From the NCBI GenBank assembly GCA_033722075.1, contig JAWVZU010000104.1:1-12246 (forward strand): 12,246 nucleotides of DNA. Direction: 5' to 3'. The notes under the pieces were generated by a model. That model ran no database searches, had not been told where the DNA came from, and was given only the letters and a program-made list of their open reading frames with translations. Made by a program: the position numbers and the translations under genes. The DNA comes from JAWVZU01 sp033722075. Its GTDB lineage: Bacteria > Pseudomonadota > Gammaproteobacteria > Xanthomonadales > SZUA-38. This document shows, one piece after another, positions 1-6,819 of the stretch; position 1 is the first letter of the stretch; the number at the start of each line of letters is the position of its first letter.

Positions 1-483
1 CCAATCTACCGTCGTGCGCCGATCCTCGTCCCTCTTCTCCACGGCTTCCCGTACCGTACGCGGCGCGCCCCGGCAAGCGTCGAGGAAGGCAAAGATCAGG
101 TATGCCGCCTCTCCATCGCCCTCGAGGGCCTGCCGGCGCAGCTCTGCGCGGTCGTACTCGAACAGCGCAGCTCGCGATGCCGCGATCCGAAACTGCAGCG
201 CGGCCCGATTACCGTGGAACCCGGTGAAATCCAACCGTTCGCCCCGGAGGATCAAGGGCCGCTCTGTCCAATCTGAAGTCAGCTCCTCGAGGGCAGCAGT
301 CGCGATTCGGGTGATGGCCGGCCTTCCCAAGTCGGCGGGAGCTGCCGCGTCGTGGGCGGTCGCTGTCGGTGGGCGTGCTTTTTGGGCTCTCTCGGCGGGC
401 GCTTCACGAGACGGGTCGCTACGCCAGAGCCAAGCGGCTGCGGCGAGTCCAAGGATTGCAATCATGATCGGGAGATTCTTCAC
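1..483 (-). CDS. Membrane-anchored hypothetical protein, partial (C-terminus beyond window)
   Basis: This open frame starts at a GTG (483-481) and runs 161 codons to the left edge with no stop, so the C-terminus is missing. A GAGAG run a few bases upstream of the GTG could serve as ribosome binding site, and the preceding gene ends only 6 bp away. Residues 1-20 form one hydrophobic segment after a Lys (MKNLPIMIAI then LGLAAAAWLW), an uncleaved anchor or signal peptide. Residues 21-52 are an Ala/Pro-rich linker, and a charged, probably helical domain follows. The stretch at about 116-143 (ALEGDGEAAYLIFAFLDACR and on) faintly resembles a Sel1/TPR-type helical hairpin, but I cannot confirm a repeat. 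Third codon positions are mixed (about half G/C in the first 17 codons), less biased than in the fdh genes at the right end. I do not recognise the family. It is likely an envelope protein facing the periplasm. Confidence 0.6.
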   Translation of the reverse strand, partial: MKNLPIMIAILGLAAAAWLWRSDPSREAPAERAQKARPPTATAHDAAAPADLGRPAITRIATAALEELTSDWTERPLILRGERLDFTGFHGNRAALQFRIAASRAALFEYDRAELRRQALEGDGEAAYLIFAFLDACRGAPRTVREAVEKRDEDRRTTVDW

Positions 484-489
484 GCACTC

Positions 490-836
490 TCATGATAGCG
501 CTCGCAATCGAAAGACGAGCGCGAATACGAGCCCGTGGTAGACCAGCGTGGTCAGACCGGAGACCCCCACACCCCAACCGGACTGAAGCATCAGCCAGGT
601 GCCGACCGATACCACGCCAAGAAGGGCCATGAGGCCGCTGACCAGCAGAACCAGGCGGCGGCTGATGCCCCACCAGCGGCCGCCAACGAAAATCAGGAGA
701 AGATACGCGTGGCTGCGGCGACGAGGGTCTGTTGAACCGGCCACCAGGCCGATGCACCCGACCCGAGTTGCATGAGAACGACATAGAACACACCGGCCCC
801 GCCGATGGCACCGGCGGAAGCCAGGCGTGTGTTCAC
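490..836 (-). pseudogene. Small multi-pass membrane protein gene with an apparent -1 frameshift
   Basis: Two minus-strand frames join into one plausible small membrane protein. The first starts at GTG 836, which overlaps the upstream lipoprotein stop as GTGA, so translation is probably coupled. It encodes hydrophobic sequence (AIGGAGVFYVVLMQLGSG) and stops at 693 after an off-pattern tail. The second frame is open to the stop at 490 and carries three more hydrophobic stretches: AYLLLIFVGG, RLVLLVSGLMALLGVVSVG, and GLTTLVYHGLVFALVF. Switching frames near 705-712 would give about 115 residues with four membrane helices. The span is 347 nt, one base short of a multiple of three. No slippery heptamer is visible at the junction, so a one-base deletion or assembly error is more likely than programmed frameshifting. 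The alternative is an independent 84-residue protein (490-744) starting at GTG 744, but that start has no good ribosome binding site. I do not recognise the family. Confidence 0.55.
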
Positions 837-1177
837 TGCTGTGCCAATGGCCGGCAGTCGTACTCGTAGGCGTGCTCGTCCTTGTACTCCAGCGTCCACA
901 GGAACGGCACGGTCAGGAAGTAGCCGCCGACGATCGCCCCGAAGTCCGGATCCTCGTTGCGCCGAAAATCGTACTCCGCGGGCGCGCAGCCGTCCTTGCG
1001 AATGGTCACCTCGTTCTTCGCGAACGACACTTTCCGATCACGGTAATGCGCATGACCGGTGCCTACGTATTCGCCATTGACGTAGATCCGCGCGTCCGGA
1101 TCGGAGCTGCGAATGACCGTTGAGCTGGCGCAGCCGATGGATGCCAGTGCCATGGATGCGATCAGGAGTGTCCTCAT
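833..1177 (-). CDS. Small lipoprotein, possibly PEGA-like
   Basis: This encodes 114 residues. The frame is open up to 1270, but the ATG at 1177 is chosen because it starts a typical lipoprotein signal (MRTLLIASMALASIGC) and has an AGAGGG motif 8 nt upstream. The predicted lipidated Cys is residue 16, after Ser-Ile-Gly; Ser at -3 is less usual than Leu. There is no Asp at +2, so outer-membrane sorting is likely. Residues 24-62 (DPDARIYVNGEYVGTG, then a VSFAKNEVTIRKDGC strand pair) resemble a PEGA-like beta domain: a short surface-associated module of the form 'D..A.IYVNGEYVG'. Residues 79-96 (FGAIVGGYFLTVPFLWTL) are hydrophobic and could insert in or lie on the membrane. Two further Cys (64 and 108) could form a disulfide. 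The stop overlaps the start of the next gene, suggesting a shared envelope role. The precise function is unknown. Confidence 0.75.
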   Translation of the reverse strand: MRTLLIASMALASIGCASSTVIRSSDPDARIYVNGEYVGTGHAHYRDRKVSFAKNEVTIRKDGCAPAEYDFRRNEDPDFGAIVGGYFLTVPFLWTLEYKDEHAYEYDCRPLAQQ

Positions 1178-1185
1178 CTGCGATG

Positions 1186-1193
1186 CCCTCTTC
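1186..1193 (-). promoter_or_regulatory. Ribosome binding site setting the lipoprotein start
   Basis: The minus strand reads GAAGAGGG, ending 8 nt before the ATG at 1177. It supports that ATG over upstream in-frame starts as far as 1270, which would bury the lipoprotein signal peptide behind 31 residues. Confidence 0.6.
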
Positions 1194-1225
1194 CAGAGAT
1201 GAGCAATCACCATGTCCCAGGATCT

Positions 1226-1244
1226 CTGAACCGTTCCTGAACCG
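1226..1244. repeat. Tandem 8-bp direct repeat CTGAACCG, 11-bp pitch
   Basis: CTGAACCG occurs at 1226-1233 and again at 1237-1244, in the 93-bp gap between pdxH and the lipoprotein gene, about 50-70 bp upstream of the lipoprotein ATG. A pitch of one helical turn is the geometry used by OmpR/PhoB-type response regulators, so this may be a binding site. That role is inference and the repeat could be chance. Confidence 0.3.
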
Positions 1245-1270
1245 GCCTCGAGGTACGCAACAATCGTCAA

Positions 1271-1909
1271 TCAGGGCTGCAGCCGCTCGATTGACCAGCC
1301 GTCACCATCGCGGCGGTACAGAAACCGGTCATGGAGGCGATTCTCTCGCCCTTGCCAGAACTCGATGGACTCGGGAACCACCCGGTAGCCCCCCCAGAAC
1401 GATGGCAGCGGGATCTCACCCTCGCGAAAACGCCGCTTCATCTGGGCAAAGGCCTCTTCCAGCAGCGCCCGTGAGCCGATTCCGTGGCTTTGCTCTGAGG
1501 CCCAGGCCGCCAGCTGCGAATCACGCGGCCGCCGCAGGAAATAGCGAGCGGATTCGGCTGGGTTCAGCTTTTCCGCAACGCCCGACACGATCACCTGGCG
1601 CTCGAGCTGCAGCCAGGGAAACAGCAGGCTCACCTGAGGATTTACCGCAATCTCTTCGGCCTTGCGGCTGCCGTAGTTCGTATAGAAGACGAAGCCCTTC
1701 TCATCGCAACCCTTCAGCAGCACCACTCGCTGGCTGGGGCGGCTCTTAGCATCGACGGTCGCCAACGTCATCGCAGTCGGGTCCTCGCCGAGGTTGGCCT
1801 CTACGGCAAGCTTCATCCAATGCTGGAACTGCTCCATCGCGTCCCCGTGGAGATCGCTGCGTGACAGCCCGCCGGCCATGTATTCCCTGCGAATGTCTTC
1901 CAGCTTCAA
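1271..1909 (-). CDS. pdxH: Pyridoxamine 5'-phosphate oxidase
   Basis: PdxH is an FMN-dependent cytosolic enzyme that oxidises pyridoxine 5'-phosphate or pyridoxamine 5'-phosphate to pyridoxal 5'-phosphate with O2, in the salvage and last step of vitamin B6 synthesis. The 212 residues match the family along the whole length (E. coli PdxH is 218). Visible landmarks are the N-terminal REYMAGGLSRSDL, the FMN-binding QRVVLLKG, FYTNYGSRKA, LLFPWLQLERQV, RPRDSQLAAWAS, PLPSFWGGYRV and the C-terminal signature IEFWQGRENRLHDRF. The protein ends in ERLQP like its relatives. The start is a TTG at 1909-1907: an in-frame stop (that of the upstream gene) lies three codons before it, and the next ATG would cut into the conserved REY..GGL motif. 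The gene begins 6 bp after the DUF5916 gene, so it is probably co-transcribed with it, although no functional link is evident. Confidence 0.96.
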   Translation of the reverse strand: MKLEDIRREYMAGGLSRSDLHGDAMEQFQHWMKLAVEANLGEDPTAMTLATVDAKSRPSQRVVLLKGCDEKGFVFYTNYGSRKAEEIAVNPQVSLLFPWLQLERQVIVSGVAEKLNPAESARYFLRRPRDSQLAAWASEQSHGIGSRALLEEAFAQMKRRFREGEIPLPSFWGGYRVVPESIEFWQGRENRLHDRFLYRRDGDGWSIERLQP

Positions 1910-1915
1910 CGGACG

Positions 1916-4111
1916 CTACCAGGTTGGTTCCCATGCATAGGATACCTTCATGAACAGCGTCCGGTTGGTGGTGGTGAGTGAATTCACCTGGTCGTCTTCG
2001 AGTCCGCTGTCCGAGTAGCCGGCAAACACCACCGTGCGCGGATTGACCTTGTAGGAATAGATCAGCTGGGTCCCGAGAATCCGGGTCTCGGAATCCACCT
2101 CGTCCTCGTAGAGTTCCGGATTCCGTGTTACGTCGGTGTACTGGACCGTCAGACGCAGGCGTTGGCGCAGGTTGAACTGATAGGAGACGCGCACGTCACT
2201 CTGGTTGGCAGTGAAGATCTCGCCCTCGTCCCGCTCGAGCTTCTGGTAGGTGTGGCGAACCCGAAGCTGCCAGTGCTTGCCGAAGTTCCAGCGCAGCTGA
2301 GGCCCAAGTTCAGTCACATCGCCGAGCACCGTATTGGCGAAGTCGATCTGATCTCCGGTTTCCGCAAAAAGACTCAGATAAAGGCCCGAGGCCGGTTGCG
2401 CCTCACCGTAGAAGAACCGGAAGTCCTCGTCGAAGAGAACCTCATTCCAGAGCCGCGCGCGCTTGCCCGCACCCACCTGGAGAAACGACTGGAGCGGACC
2501 GTTGACGCTGAAATTGGCCTCCACTTCGCGCTCCAGCACGCGGCCGCCGGCATCGTGGGTGATGTCCCAGTCCGCGGCCAGCCTCATGCGCGTGTACCAA
2601 TCCGCCTCTTCCCCGTGCCAGATTCGCCCTCCGCCGACCACCGTCTTGTCGAAGTCCGCCTGGGTCAGAAAGCCCAGGTCGGCCCGAAAACCCGGGTCGC
2701 GCGCCTGATAGCTCATGTAGGTGAACCAGTCGCGGGTCTCGTGATCGTAGCCGAGGTAGAGCGCGTCGCCGCTCAGCTCCGCCGGCTGATCGAATTCAGT
2801 GACGATCTCGGCCGGATACTCGGTATCCGTGTCCAGGTACTGGAAGGTCAGCGTGTCCGAGTCGGAGAAGCGGATGCGGCCGTCTATGCCGGCAACCAGG
2901 TTGCGGTAGCCGTCCCCGTCCCGGGCCGTCAGCAGCACGCCCATGGAGCTGTTCTTCCCGACGTCGCGCCGATAACGCAGCACCGCGTCGCGGCTCGATT
3001 GATCCAGGCTGGCCAGGCTCGAGCCGAGCGCGCCCGGGATCAGGATGTTGGTCACCGCATCCTCGGCGACGAAGACACCGAAGGCCTGGGGGCCGATCTT
3101 GCCGGTGACTCTCGCTCCGAAATCGGGATCGGTCACGTTGCGGGTAAATACCGCGTTGAGCGGCGTGCTGAAAAAATCCGCCGCCTCGAGGAAGAAGGGG
3201 CGGCGCTCCGGAAAGAAGAGGGCGAAGGTCCGGTTCACGTCCAACTGGGCAACGTCGGCCTCGACCTGGGAGAAATCGGGATTGAGCGTGGCGTTCAGCG
3301 TGATGTTCGGGGTGACACCCCAGCTGACATCGACCCCCGCTTCGAAATCCGCATCGGCCGACTGAAGGGCCGGATCGGTGACCTCATCCCGGAACTCGGA
3401 TTTTCTCGCCGTCAGCGTCGGGGTGATCTCCAGGTCGGTCCCCGCACTGGCGTGCTCGAAGCCCCTCACCTTGGAAAGTTGGCAGAGATAGCAGCTCACG
3501 GATCGGTCCAGGGGATTGTTGGAGATCCGATAACGCTGGTCCCGGGGATAGAAGCGCAGCAGGTCCATGCCCCAGGTCTGAAGGCCGTCGCCGTCCGGAA
3601 TCTGCAAGGCCGTATAGGGAATTTCCATCTCGACTACGTAGCCGAAATCGGTGATCCGCCCGGCTGCGTCCCAGATCGCGTCCCACGAGTCGTCCTCCCT
3701 GTTGTTGACGTCGTCCTGGATCAGATCCATCTGCGCGCCGAGGGGGTTGGCGAAGAATTCCAGCGCCCGCCGTTCGTCGTTGAAGGTATCCAGCACGACC
3801 CCCACGAAATCATCCTGGTAGGCCGAGTCCCGGTCGCGAAGGTAGGCGCGGATGGCTTCCGGCTGGGGGTCCTGAGCCTCGAAGGCGATCACCAGGGCGG
3901 CGCCCGTGTCGACGATCAGCGCCCGGGTGTTGACCGGTGCGGCCGTGTTCTCTCCGGGTCGGGTCTCGTAGGGCAAGGGGACTTCCAGGGCAGTTCCCCA
4001 GAGCGGCTCATCGAGGCGGCCGTCCACGGTGATTTCGCCACGGATGTGCGGAATCTCGGGAATCTCGACGGCCGCCGCCGCGAAGCCGAGTAGCATCGGG
4101 ATGATCGCCAT
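1916..4111 (-). CDS. CBM9-like/DUF5916 outer-membrane beta-barrel protein
   Basis: The protein is 731 residues from ATG 4111, but the frame is open to 4243 and the start is uncertain. A TTG at 4138 would add Lys to the otherwise uncharged signal peptide (MAIIPMLLGFAAAA). Residues 18-130 look like a family-9 carbohydrate-binding-type fold (ITVDGRLDEPLWGTA; DDFVGVVLDTFNDERRA). Then comes the DUF5916 hallmark: NPDFSQVEADVAQLDVNRTF at about 277-296, followed by FPERRPFFLE at about 300-309. The rest is alternating amphipathic strands rich in Tyr and Trp, ending in VSYAWEPTW; a terminal aromatic residue is usual for outer-membrane barrels. The only cysteines are a CYLC pair at 207-210, which could form a disulfide in an exported protein. 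The family is common in Gammaproteobacteria and Bacteroidetes, but its substrate is unknown. It is divergent from a secreted peptidase gene, which suggests a shared role at the cell surface. Confidence 0.88.
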   Translation of the reverse strand: MAIIPMLLGFAAAAVEIPEIPHIRGEITVDGRLDEPLWGTALEVPLPYETRPGENTAAPVNTRALIVDTGAALVIAFEAQDPQPEAIRAYLRDRDSAYQDDFVGVVLDTFNDERRALEFFANPLGAQMDLIQDDVNNREDDSWDAIWDAAGRITDFGYVVEMEIPYTALQIPDGDGLQTWGMDLLRFYPRDQRYRISNNPLDRSVSCYLCQLSKVRGFEHASAGTDLEITPTLTARKSEFRDEVTDPALQSADADFEAGVDVSWGVTPNITLNATLNPDFSQVEADVAQLDVNRTFALFFPERRPFFLEAADFFSTPLNAVFTRNVTDPDFGARVTGKIGPQAFGVFVAEDAVTNILIPGALGSSLASLDQSSRDAVLRYRRDVGKNSSMGVLLTARDGDGYRNLVAGIDGRIRFSDSDTLTFQYLDTDTEYPAEIVTEFDQPAELSGDALYLGYDHETRDWFTYMSYQARDPGFRADLGFLTQADFDKTVVGGGRIWHGEEADWYTRMRLAADWDITHDAGGRVLEREVEANFSVNGPLQSFLQVGAGKRARLWNEVLFDEDFRFFYGEAQPASGLYLSLFAETGDQIDFANTVLGDVTELGPQLRWNFGKHWQLRVRHTYQKLERDEGEIFTANQSDVRVSYQFNLRQRLRLTVQYTDVTRNPELYEDEVDSETRILGTQLIYSYKVNPRTVVFAGYSDSGLEDDQVNSLTTTNRTLFMKVSYAWEPTW

Positions 4112-4128
4112 GTCCTTGAGCCAGCCAC

Positions 4129-4145
4129 TTGGAACCAATTGGAAC
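4129..4145. repeat. Direct repeat TTGGAAC with 10-bp pitch
   Basis: TTGGAAC occurs at 4129-4135 and 4139-4145, with the palindrome CCAATTGG (4135-4142) spanning the junction. It lies just upstream of the ATG of the minus-strand DUF5916 gene. It could be a regulator site, but it is short and could be chance. Confidence 0.3.
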
Positions 4146-4188
4146 TTAGACGCACTTGCCCCCAACTCGGTTACGGTTGGTTTTCGGC

Positions 4189-4217
4189 GCCAGATCACGC
4201 ATTGTTGCTGATCTGGC
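4189..4217. repeat. Perfect 9-bp inverted repeat, candidate operator or 5'-UTR hairpin
   Basis: The left arm GCCAGATCA (4189-4197) and right arm TGATCTGGC (4209-4217) are exact reverse complements separated by 11 nt. The right arm ends 37 nt before the peptidase ATG at 4255, within the divergent promoter region. Arm centres lie 20 bp apart, two helical turns, which suits a dimeric repressor or activator. A transcript hairpin is the alternative. There is no T-tract after it, so it is not a standard terminator. Confidence 0.45.
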
Positions 4218-4243
4218 TCCCAGACTGGACCCCGAAAAGTCAC

Positions 4244-4249
4244 AAGGAG
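4244..4249 (+). promoter_or_regulatory. Ribosome binding site of the M14 peptidase gene
   Basis: AAGGAG lies 5 nt before the ATG at 4255, a near-consensus Shine-Dalgarno. It fixes the start at the residue that begins a classical signal peptide, rather than the in-frame ATG at 4156. Confidence 0.85.
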
Positions 4250-4254
4250 ATTCC

Positions 4255-6819
4255 ATGTTCCGGATCCTTTTGCTGTTCCTGATCATCGCGGTACCTGCTC
4301 ATGCCATCCAGATTCAGGATCTCATGCCCGAGGAAACCTACCTCGAAGGGCCGATGCCGCCGAGTGACTTCTTAGGTTTCGAACCGGGAGAGTGGCACCT
4401 GCGGCCTGACCAGCTGACCAGCTATTTCCGGGCGCTCGCCGAGGCCTCGTCACGGGTCAGCCTCGAAGTGGTCGGACATACCCATGAACGGCGCGAGCAA
4501 TTGCTGGTCGCCATCAGCCACCCCGACAACATCGCGCGCCTCGATGAATTGCGCCAGGGCCATCTCGACTACGCGCACGGCCGCAGCGACGACCCGGGTC
4601 CCCTGATCGTCTGGCTGGGCTACTCGATTCACGGAGATGAGGCCAGCGGGTCCAACGCGGCGCCCCTGGTGGGCTACCACCTGGCGGCAGCAGATTCCAT
4701 CGGGGATTGGCTCAAGGACACGATCGTGCTGATCGACCCCTCGCTGAACCCCGACGGCATGGGGCGTTTTGCCCAGTGGGTCAACGGCCATAAATCGAAA
4801 ACACCGGTCACGGACCCCAACGACCGCGAACACCAGGAAGCCTGGCCGACGGGCCGTTCCAACCACTACTGGTTCGACCTGAACCGCGACTGGCTCCTCT
4901 TGACCCATCCCGAGTCGCGCAACCGGGTGGCGGTCTTCCAGAACTGGCGCCCGCATGTGTTCGGCGACTTCCACGAGATGGGCCGGAATTCCACCTATTT
5001 CTTCCAGCCCGGGGTGCCGGAGAGACAGAATCCCCTGACCCCGCCGGAAAACGTGGCCATCACCGCAGAGATTGCCCGCTTTCACGCCCGGGCGCTCGAC
5101 GCCTTGGGGCAGCTCTATTTCAGTGAGGAAGTGTTCGACGACTACTACTATGGAAAGGGTTCAACCTACCCGGACATCCAGGGCTCGATCGGGATTCTCT
5201 TCGAGCAGGCCACCGCGGCCGGGCACCGAATCGAGACCATCAATGGTCCCGGCAGCTTGGAACTGGGAATCCGCAATCAGTTCACCACCTCCCTGTCCAC
5301 GCTCCAGGGCGCCCGCAGCCAGGCCGACCGGATCAAGCGCTACCAGCGCGACTTCATGGAGCTGGCCCGGGACCGGGCCGATGCGGCCGAGGGCAACGGG
5401 ATCGTCTTTGGCGATGCGGCGGATCCCTATCGGGCCTTCGCCATGGCCGACCGGCTGCGGCGTCACGGCATCGAAGTCCATACGCTGGGCCGCGTGCTGG
5501 AAACCGATGAAGCCCGCTATGAACCGGGCGCTGCCTACGTCGTTCCCTTCGACCAGCCCCAGTACCCGCTGGTGGAAGCCCTGTTCGAAACCCGCACCGA
5601 TTTCCAGGACACCACGTTCTACGACGTCTCGTCCTGGAACTTCCCGCTCTCGTTCAATCTCGCCTTCGAGCGCGTCAGGAACCCGGGCGACCTGCAGGGA
5701 GCGCCCTTCGAGGGCCAGAAACCGACAGCCACGGCTCCGGGCGAAGGGTATGCCTACGCGATCGACTGGAGTCACTATCTCGCTCCCAGGGCGCTGGCCC
5801 GCTTGCTGCAGGCCGGCCTCAAGGTGCGCGCGGCGACCAAGCCGTTTACCGGCGTCACTGCGGACGGCAATCGCGCCTTCGAACTGGGCACCCTGGTCGT
5901 TCCGGGCAGCAAGGCCCAGCCTAACGACCGTCTCGATGGTGTCCTCCAGGCGATCACCGCCGAGGATGGCGTCCCGGTGACGACGCTGCGGACCGGCCTG
6001 ACCCCGGAGGGCATCGACCTCGGGTCCAGTAGCCTGGAAGTGCTGGAGCCGGTCAATCCACTGCTCGTCGTCGGGCCGGGCGTCCGTTATACGTCCGCTG
6101 GTGAAGTATGGCACCTCCTGGATACCCGGATCGGCCTCCCGCCGGTCATGGTTTCCATGGCCCGGCTGGCGGAAATCGACCTGAACGAATACACCCACCT
6201 CCTGCTGGTGGACGGCAACTACGACAGCCTTCCCGAGACCTGGATCCCGCAGCTGCGGGGATGGCTGCGTACCGGCGGCGTGCTCGTCGCCAGCCAGGAC
6301 GCCGCGGCCTGGGTAACCCGAAAAGGACTGCATCTCGCCGAGCCGCCTGCTGAGGCGACGGACCCTCAGCCGCCGGAAGAGGACAAGGAGCCGCCCGAGC
6401 CGCGCCCCTACGGAGAGCACTCGTCCGACTACAGCAAGTCCCTGATCGGTGGCGCCATCGTGGCCGCGGAAGTCGATGCCACGCACCCGCTGGCCTACGG
6501 CTATCGCGGCGGCATGCTTCCGGTTTTCCGCAATTCCACGGTGTTCCTGGAGCGCAGCGACAACCCCTACGAAACGCCGCTTCGTTACCGGGAAGAGCCG
6601 CTTCTGAGCGGCTACCTCGGCGAGGAGCGCACCGGGCAACTGGCCGGCAGCGCTTCCGTCATCGCAAACCGGGTGGGCTCGGGAGCAGTCATCCGCTTCG
6701 CCGACAACCCGAACTTCCGCGGCATCTGGTTCGGCACCAACAAGTTGTTCCTGAACGCGTTGTTCTTCGGCCAGATCCTGGACTACACGCCCCTGCCGGA
6801 CTTCGAGACGCGCCTGTGA
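4255..6819 (+). CDS. Secreted M14-family zinc carboxypeptidase
   Basis: This is an 855-residue exported metallopeptidase expected to cleave C-terminal residues from peptides (or act on cell-wall peptides) in the periplasm or outside. The signal peptide is MFRILLLFLIIAVPAHA, with cleavage likely after AHA (residue 17). The M14 core follows: SIHGDEASG gives zinc ligands His126 and Glu129, LNPDG lies near 166, DLNRDW (about 208-213) holds the substrate-binding Asn-Arg pair, DFHEMG gives the third zinc ligand His240, and ILFEQ gives the catalytic Glu317. The length is well above a bare M14 domain (about 300). The C-terminal half looks partly like a glutamine-amidotransferase-type fold (YTHLLLVDGNYDSLP; WLRTGGVLVASQDAAAW, about 620-700), followed by a Pro/Glu-rich linker near 680-710. 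The stop overlaps tesB by 4 bp (GTGA), so the two are translationally coupled, though one is secreted and the other cytosolic. The substrate is unknown. Confidence 0.9.
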   Translation: MFRILLLFLIIAVPAHAIQIQDLMPEETYLEGPMPPSDFLGFEPGEWHLRPDQLTSYFRALAEASSRVSLEVVGHTHERREQLLVAISHPDNIARLDELRQGHLDYAHGRSDDPGPLIVWLGYSIHGDEASGSNAAPLVGYHLAAADSIGDWLKDTIVLIDPSLNPDGMGRFAQWVNGHKSKTPVTDPNDREHQEAWPTGRSNHYWFDLNRDWLLLTHPESRNRVAVFQNWRPHVFGDFHEMGRNSTYFFQPGVPERQNPLTPPENVAITAEIARFHARALDALGQLYFSEEVFDDYYYGKGSTYPDIQGSIGILFEQATAAGHRIETINGPGSLELGIRNQFTTSLSTLQGARSQADRIKRYQRDFMELARDRADAAEGNGIVFGDAADPYRAFAMADRLRRHGIEVHTLGRVLETDEARYEPGAAYVVPFDQPQYPLVEALFETRTDFQDTTFYDVSSWNFPLSFNLAFERVRNPGDLQGAPFEGQKPTATAPGEGYAYAIDWSHYLAPRALARLLQAGLKVRAATKPFTGVTADGNRAFELGTLVVPGSKAQPNDRLDGVLQAITAEDGVPVTTLRTGLTPEGIDLGSSSLEVLEPVNPLLVVGPGVRYTSAGEVWHLLDTRIGLPPVMVSMARLAEIDLNEYTHLLLVDGNYDSLPETWIPQLRGWLRTGGVLVASQDAAAWVTRKGLHLAEPPAEATDPQPPEEDKEPPEPRPYGEHSSDYSKSLIGGAIVAAEVDATHPLAYGYRGGMLPVFRNSTVFLERSDNPYETPLRYREEPLLSGYLGEERTGQLAGSASVIANRVGSGAVIRFADNPNFRGIWFGTNKLFLNALFFGQILDYTPLPDFETRL

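Larger units (their letters stand above)
4112..4254. promoter_or_regulatory. Divergent intergenic region between the DUF5916 and M14 peptidase genes
   Basis: This 143-bp stretch separates two divergently transcribed genes for exported proteins, so promoters for both strands are expected here. It is somewhat more AT-rich than the flanking genes and contains a short direct repeat (4129-4145), a 9-bp inverted repeat (4189-4217) and the ribosome binding site of the peptidase gene. I could not pick convincing sigma-70 -35/-10 pairs on either strand. If the DUF5916 gene starts at TTG 4138, the region is shorter and the direct repeat overlaps that start. Confidence 0.55.

Noticed and set aside
14..541. 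175-codon plus-strand frame at the left edge
   Set aside because: Its translation is Ser/Arg/Ala-rich with no hydrophobic core. The minus-strand frame over the same bases has a membrane anchor, a start 6 bp from its neighbour and operon context.
419..811. 130-codon minus-strand frame over the frameshifted membrane gene
   Set aside because: It is Pro/Arg/Ser/Gly-rich without hydrophobic segments and runs across two gene boundaries; it is the third frame of the same region.
1265..1270. TTGACG on the minus strand after pdxH as a -35 box
   Set aside because: No acceptable -10 element follows at 16-18 bp; the sequence there is GC-rich.
2162..4093. 643-codon plus-strand frame antisense to the DUF5916 gene
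   Set aside because: It is the shadow of a GC-rich gene with a clear family match on the minus strand; its translation shows no recognisable domain and is rich in Gly/Val/Arg, as expected for a shadow.
4156..4254. N-terminal extension of the peptidase to ATG 4156
   Set aside because: It would put 33 mostly charged residues before a classical signal peptide, and the AAGGAG site 5 nt before ATG 4255 marks the true start.
5161..6639. 492-codon minus-strand frame antisense to the M14 peptidase gene
   Set aside because: Shadow frame within a well-supported peptidase gene; no domain or ribosome binding site found.
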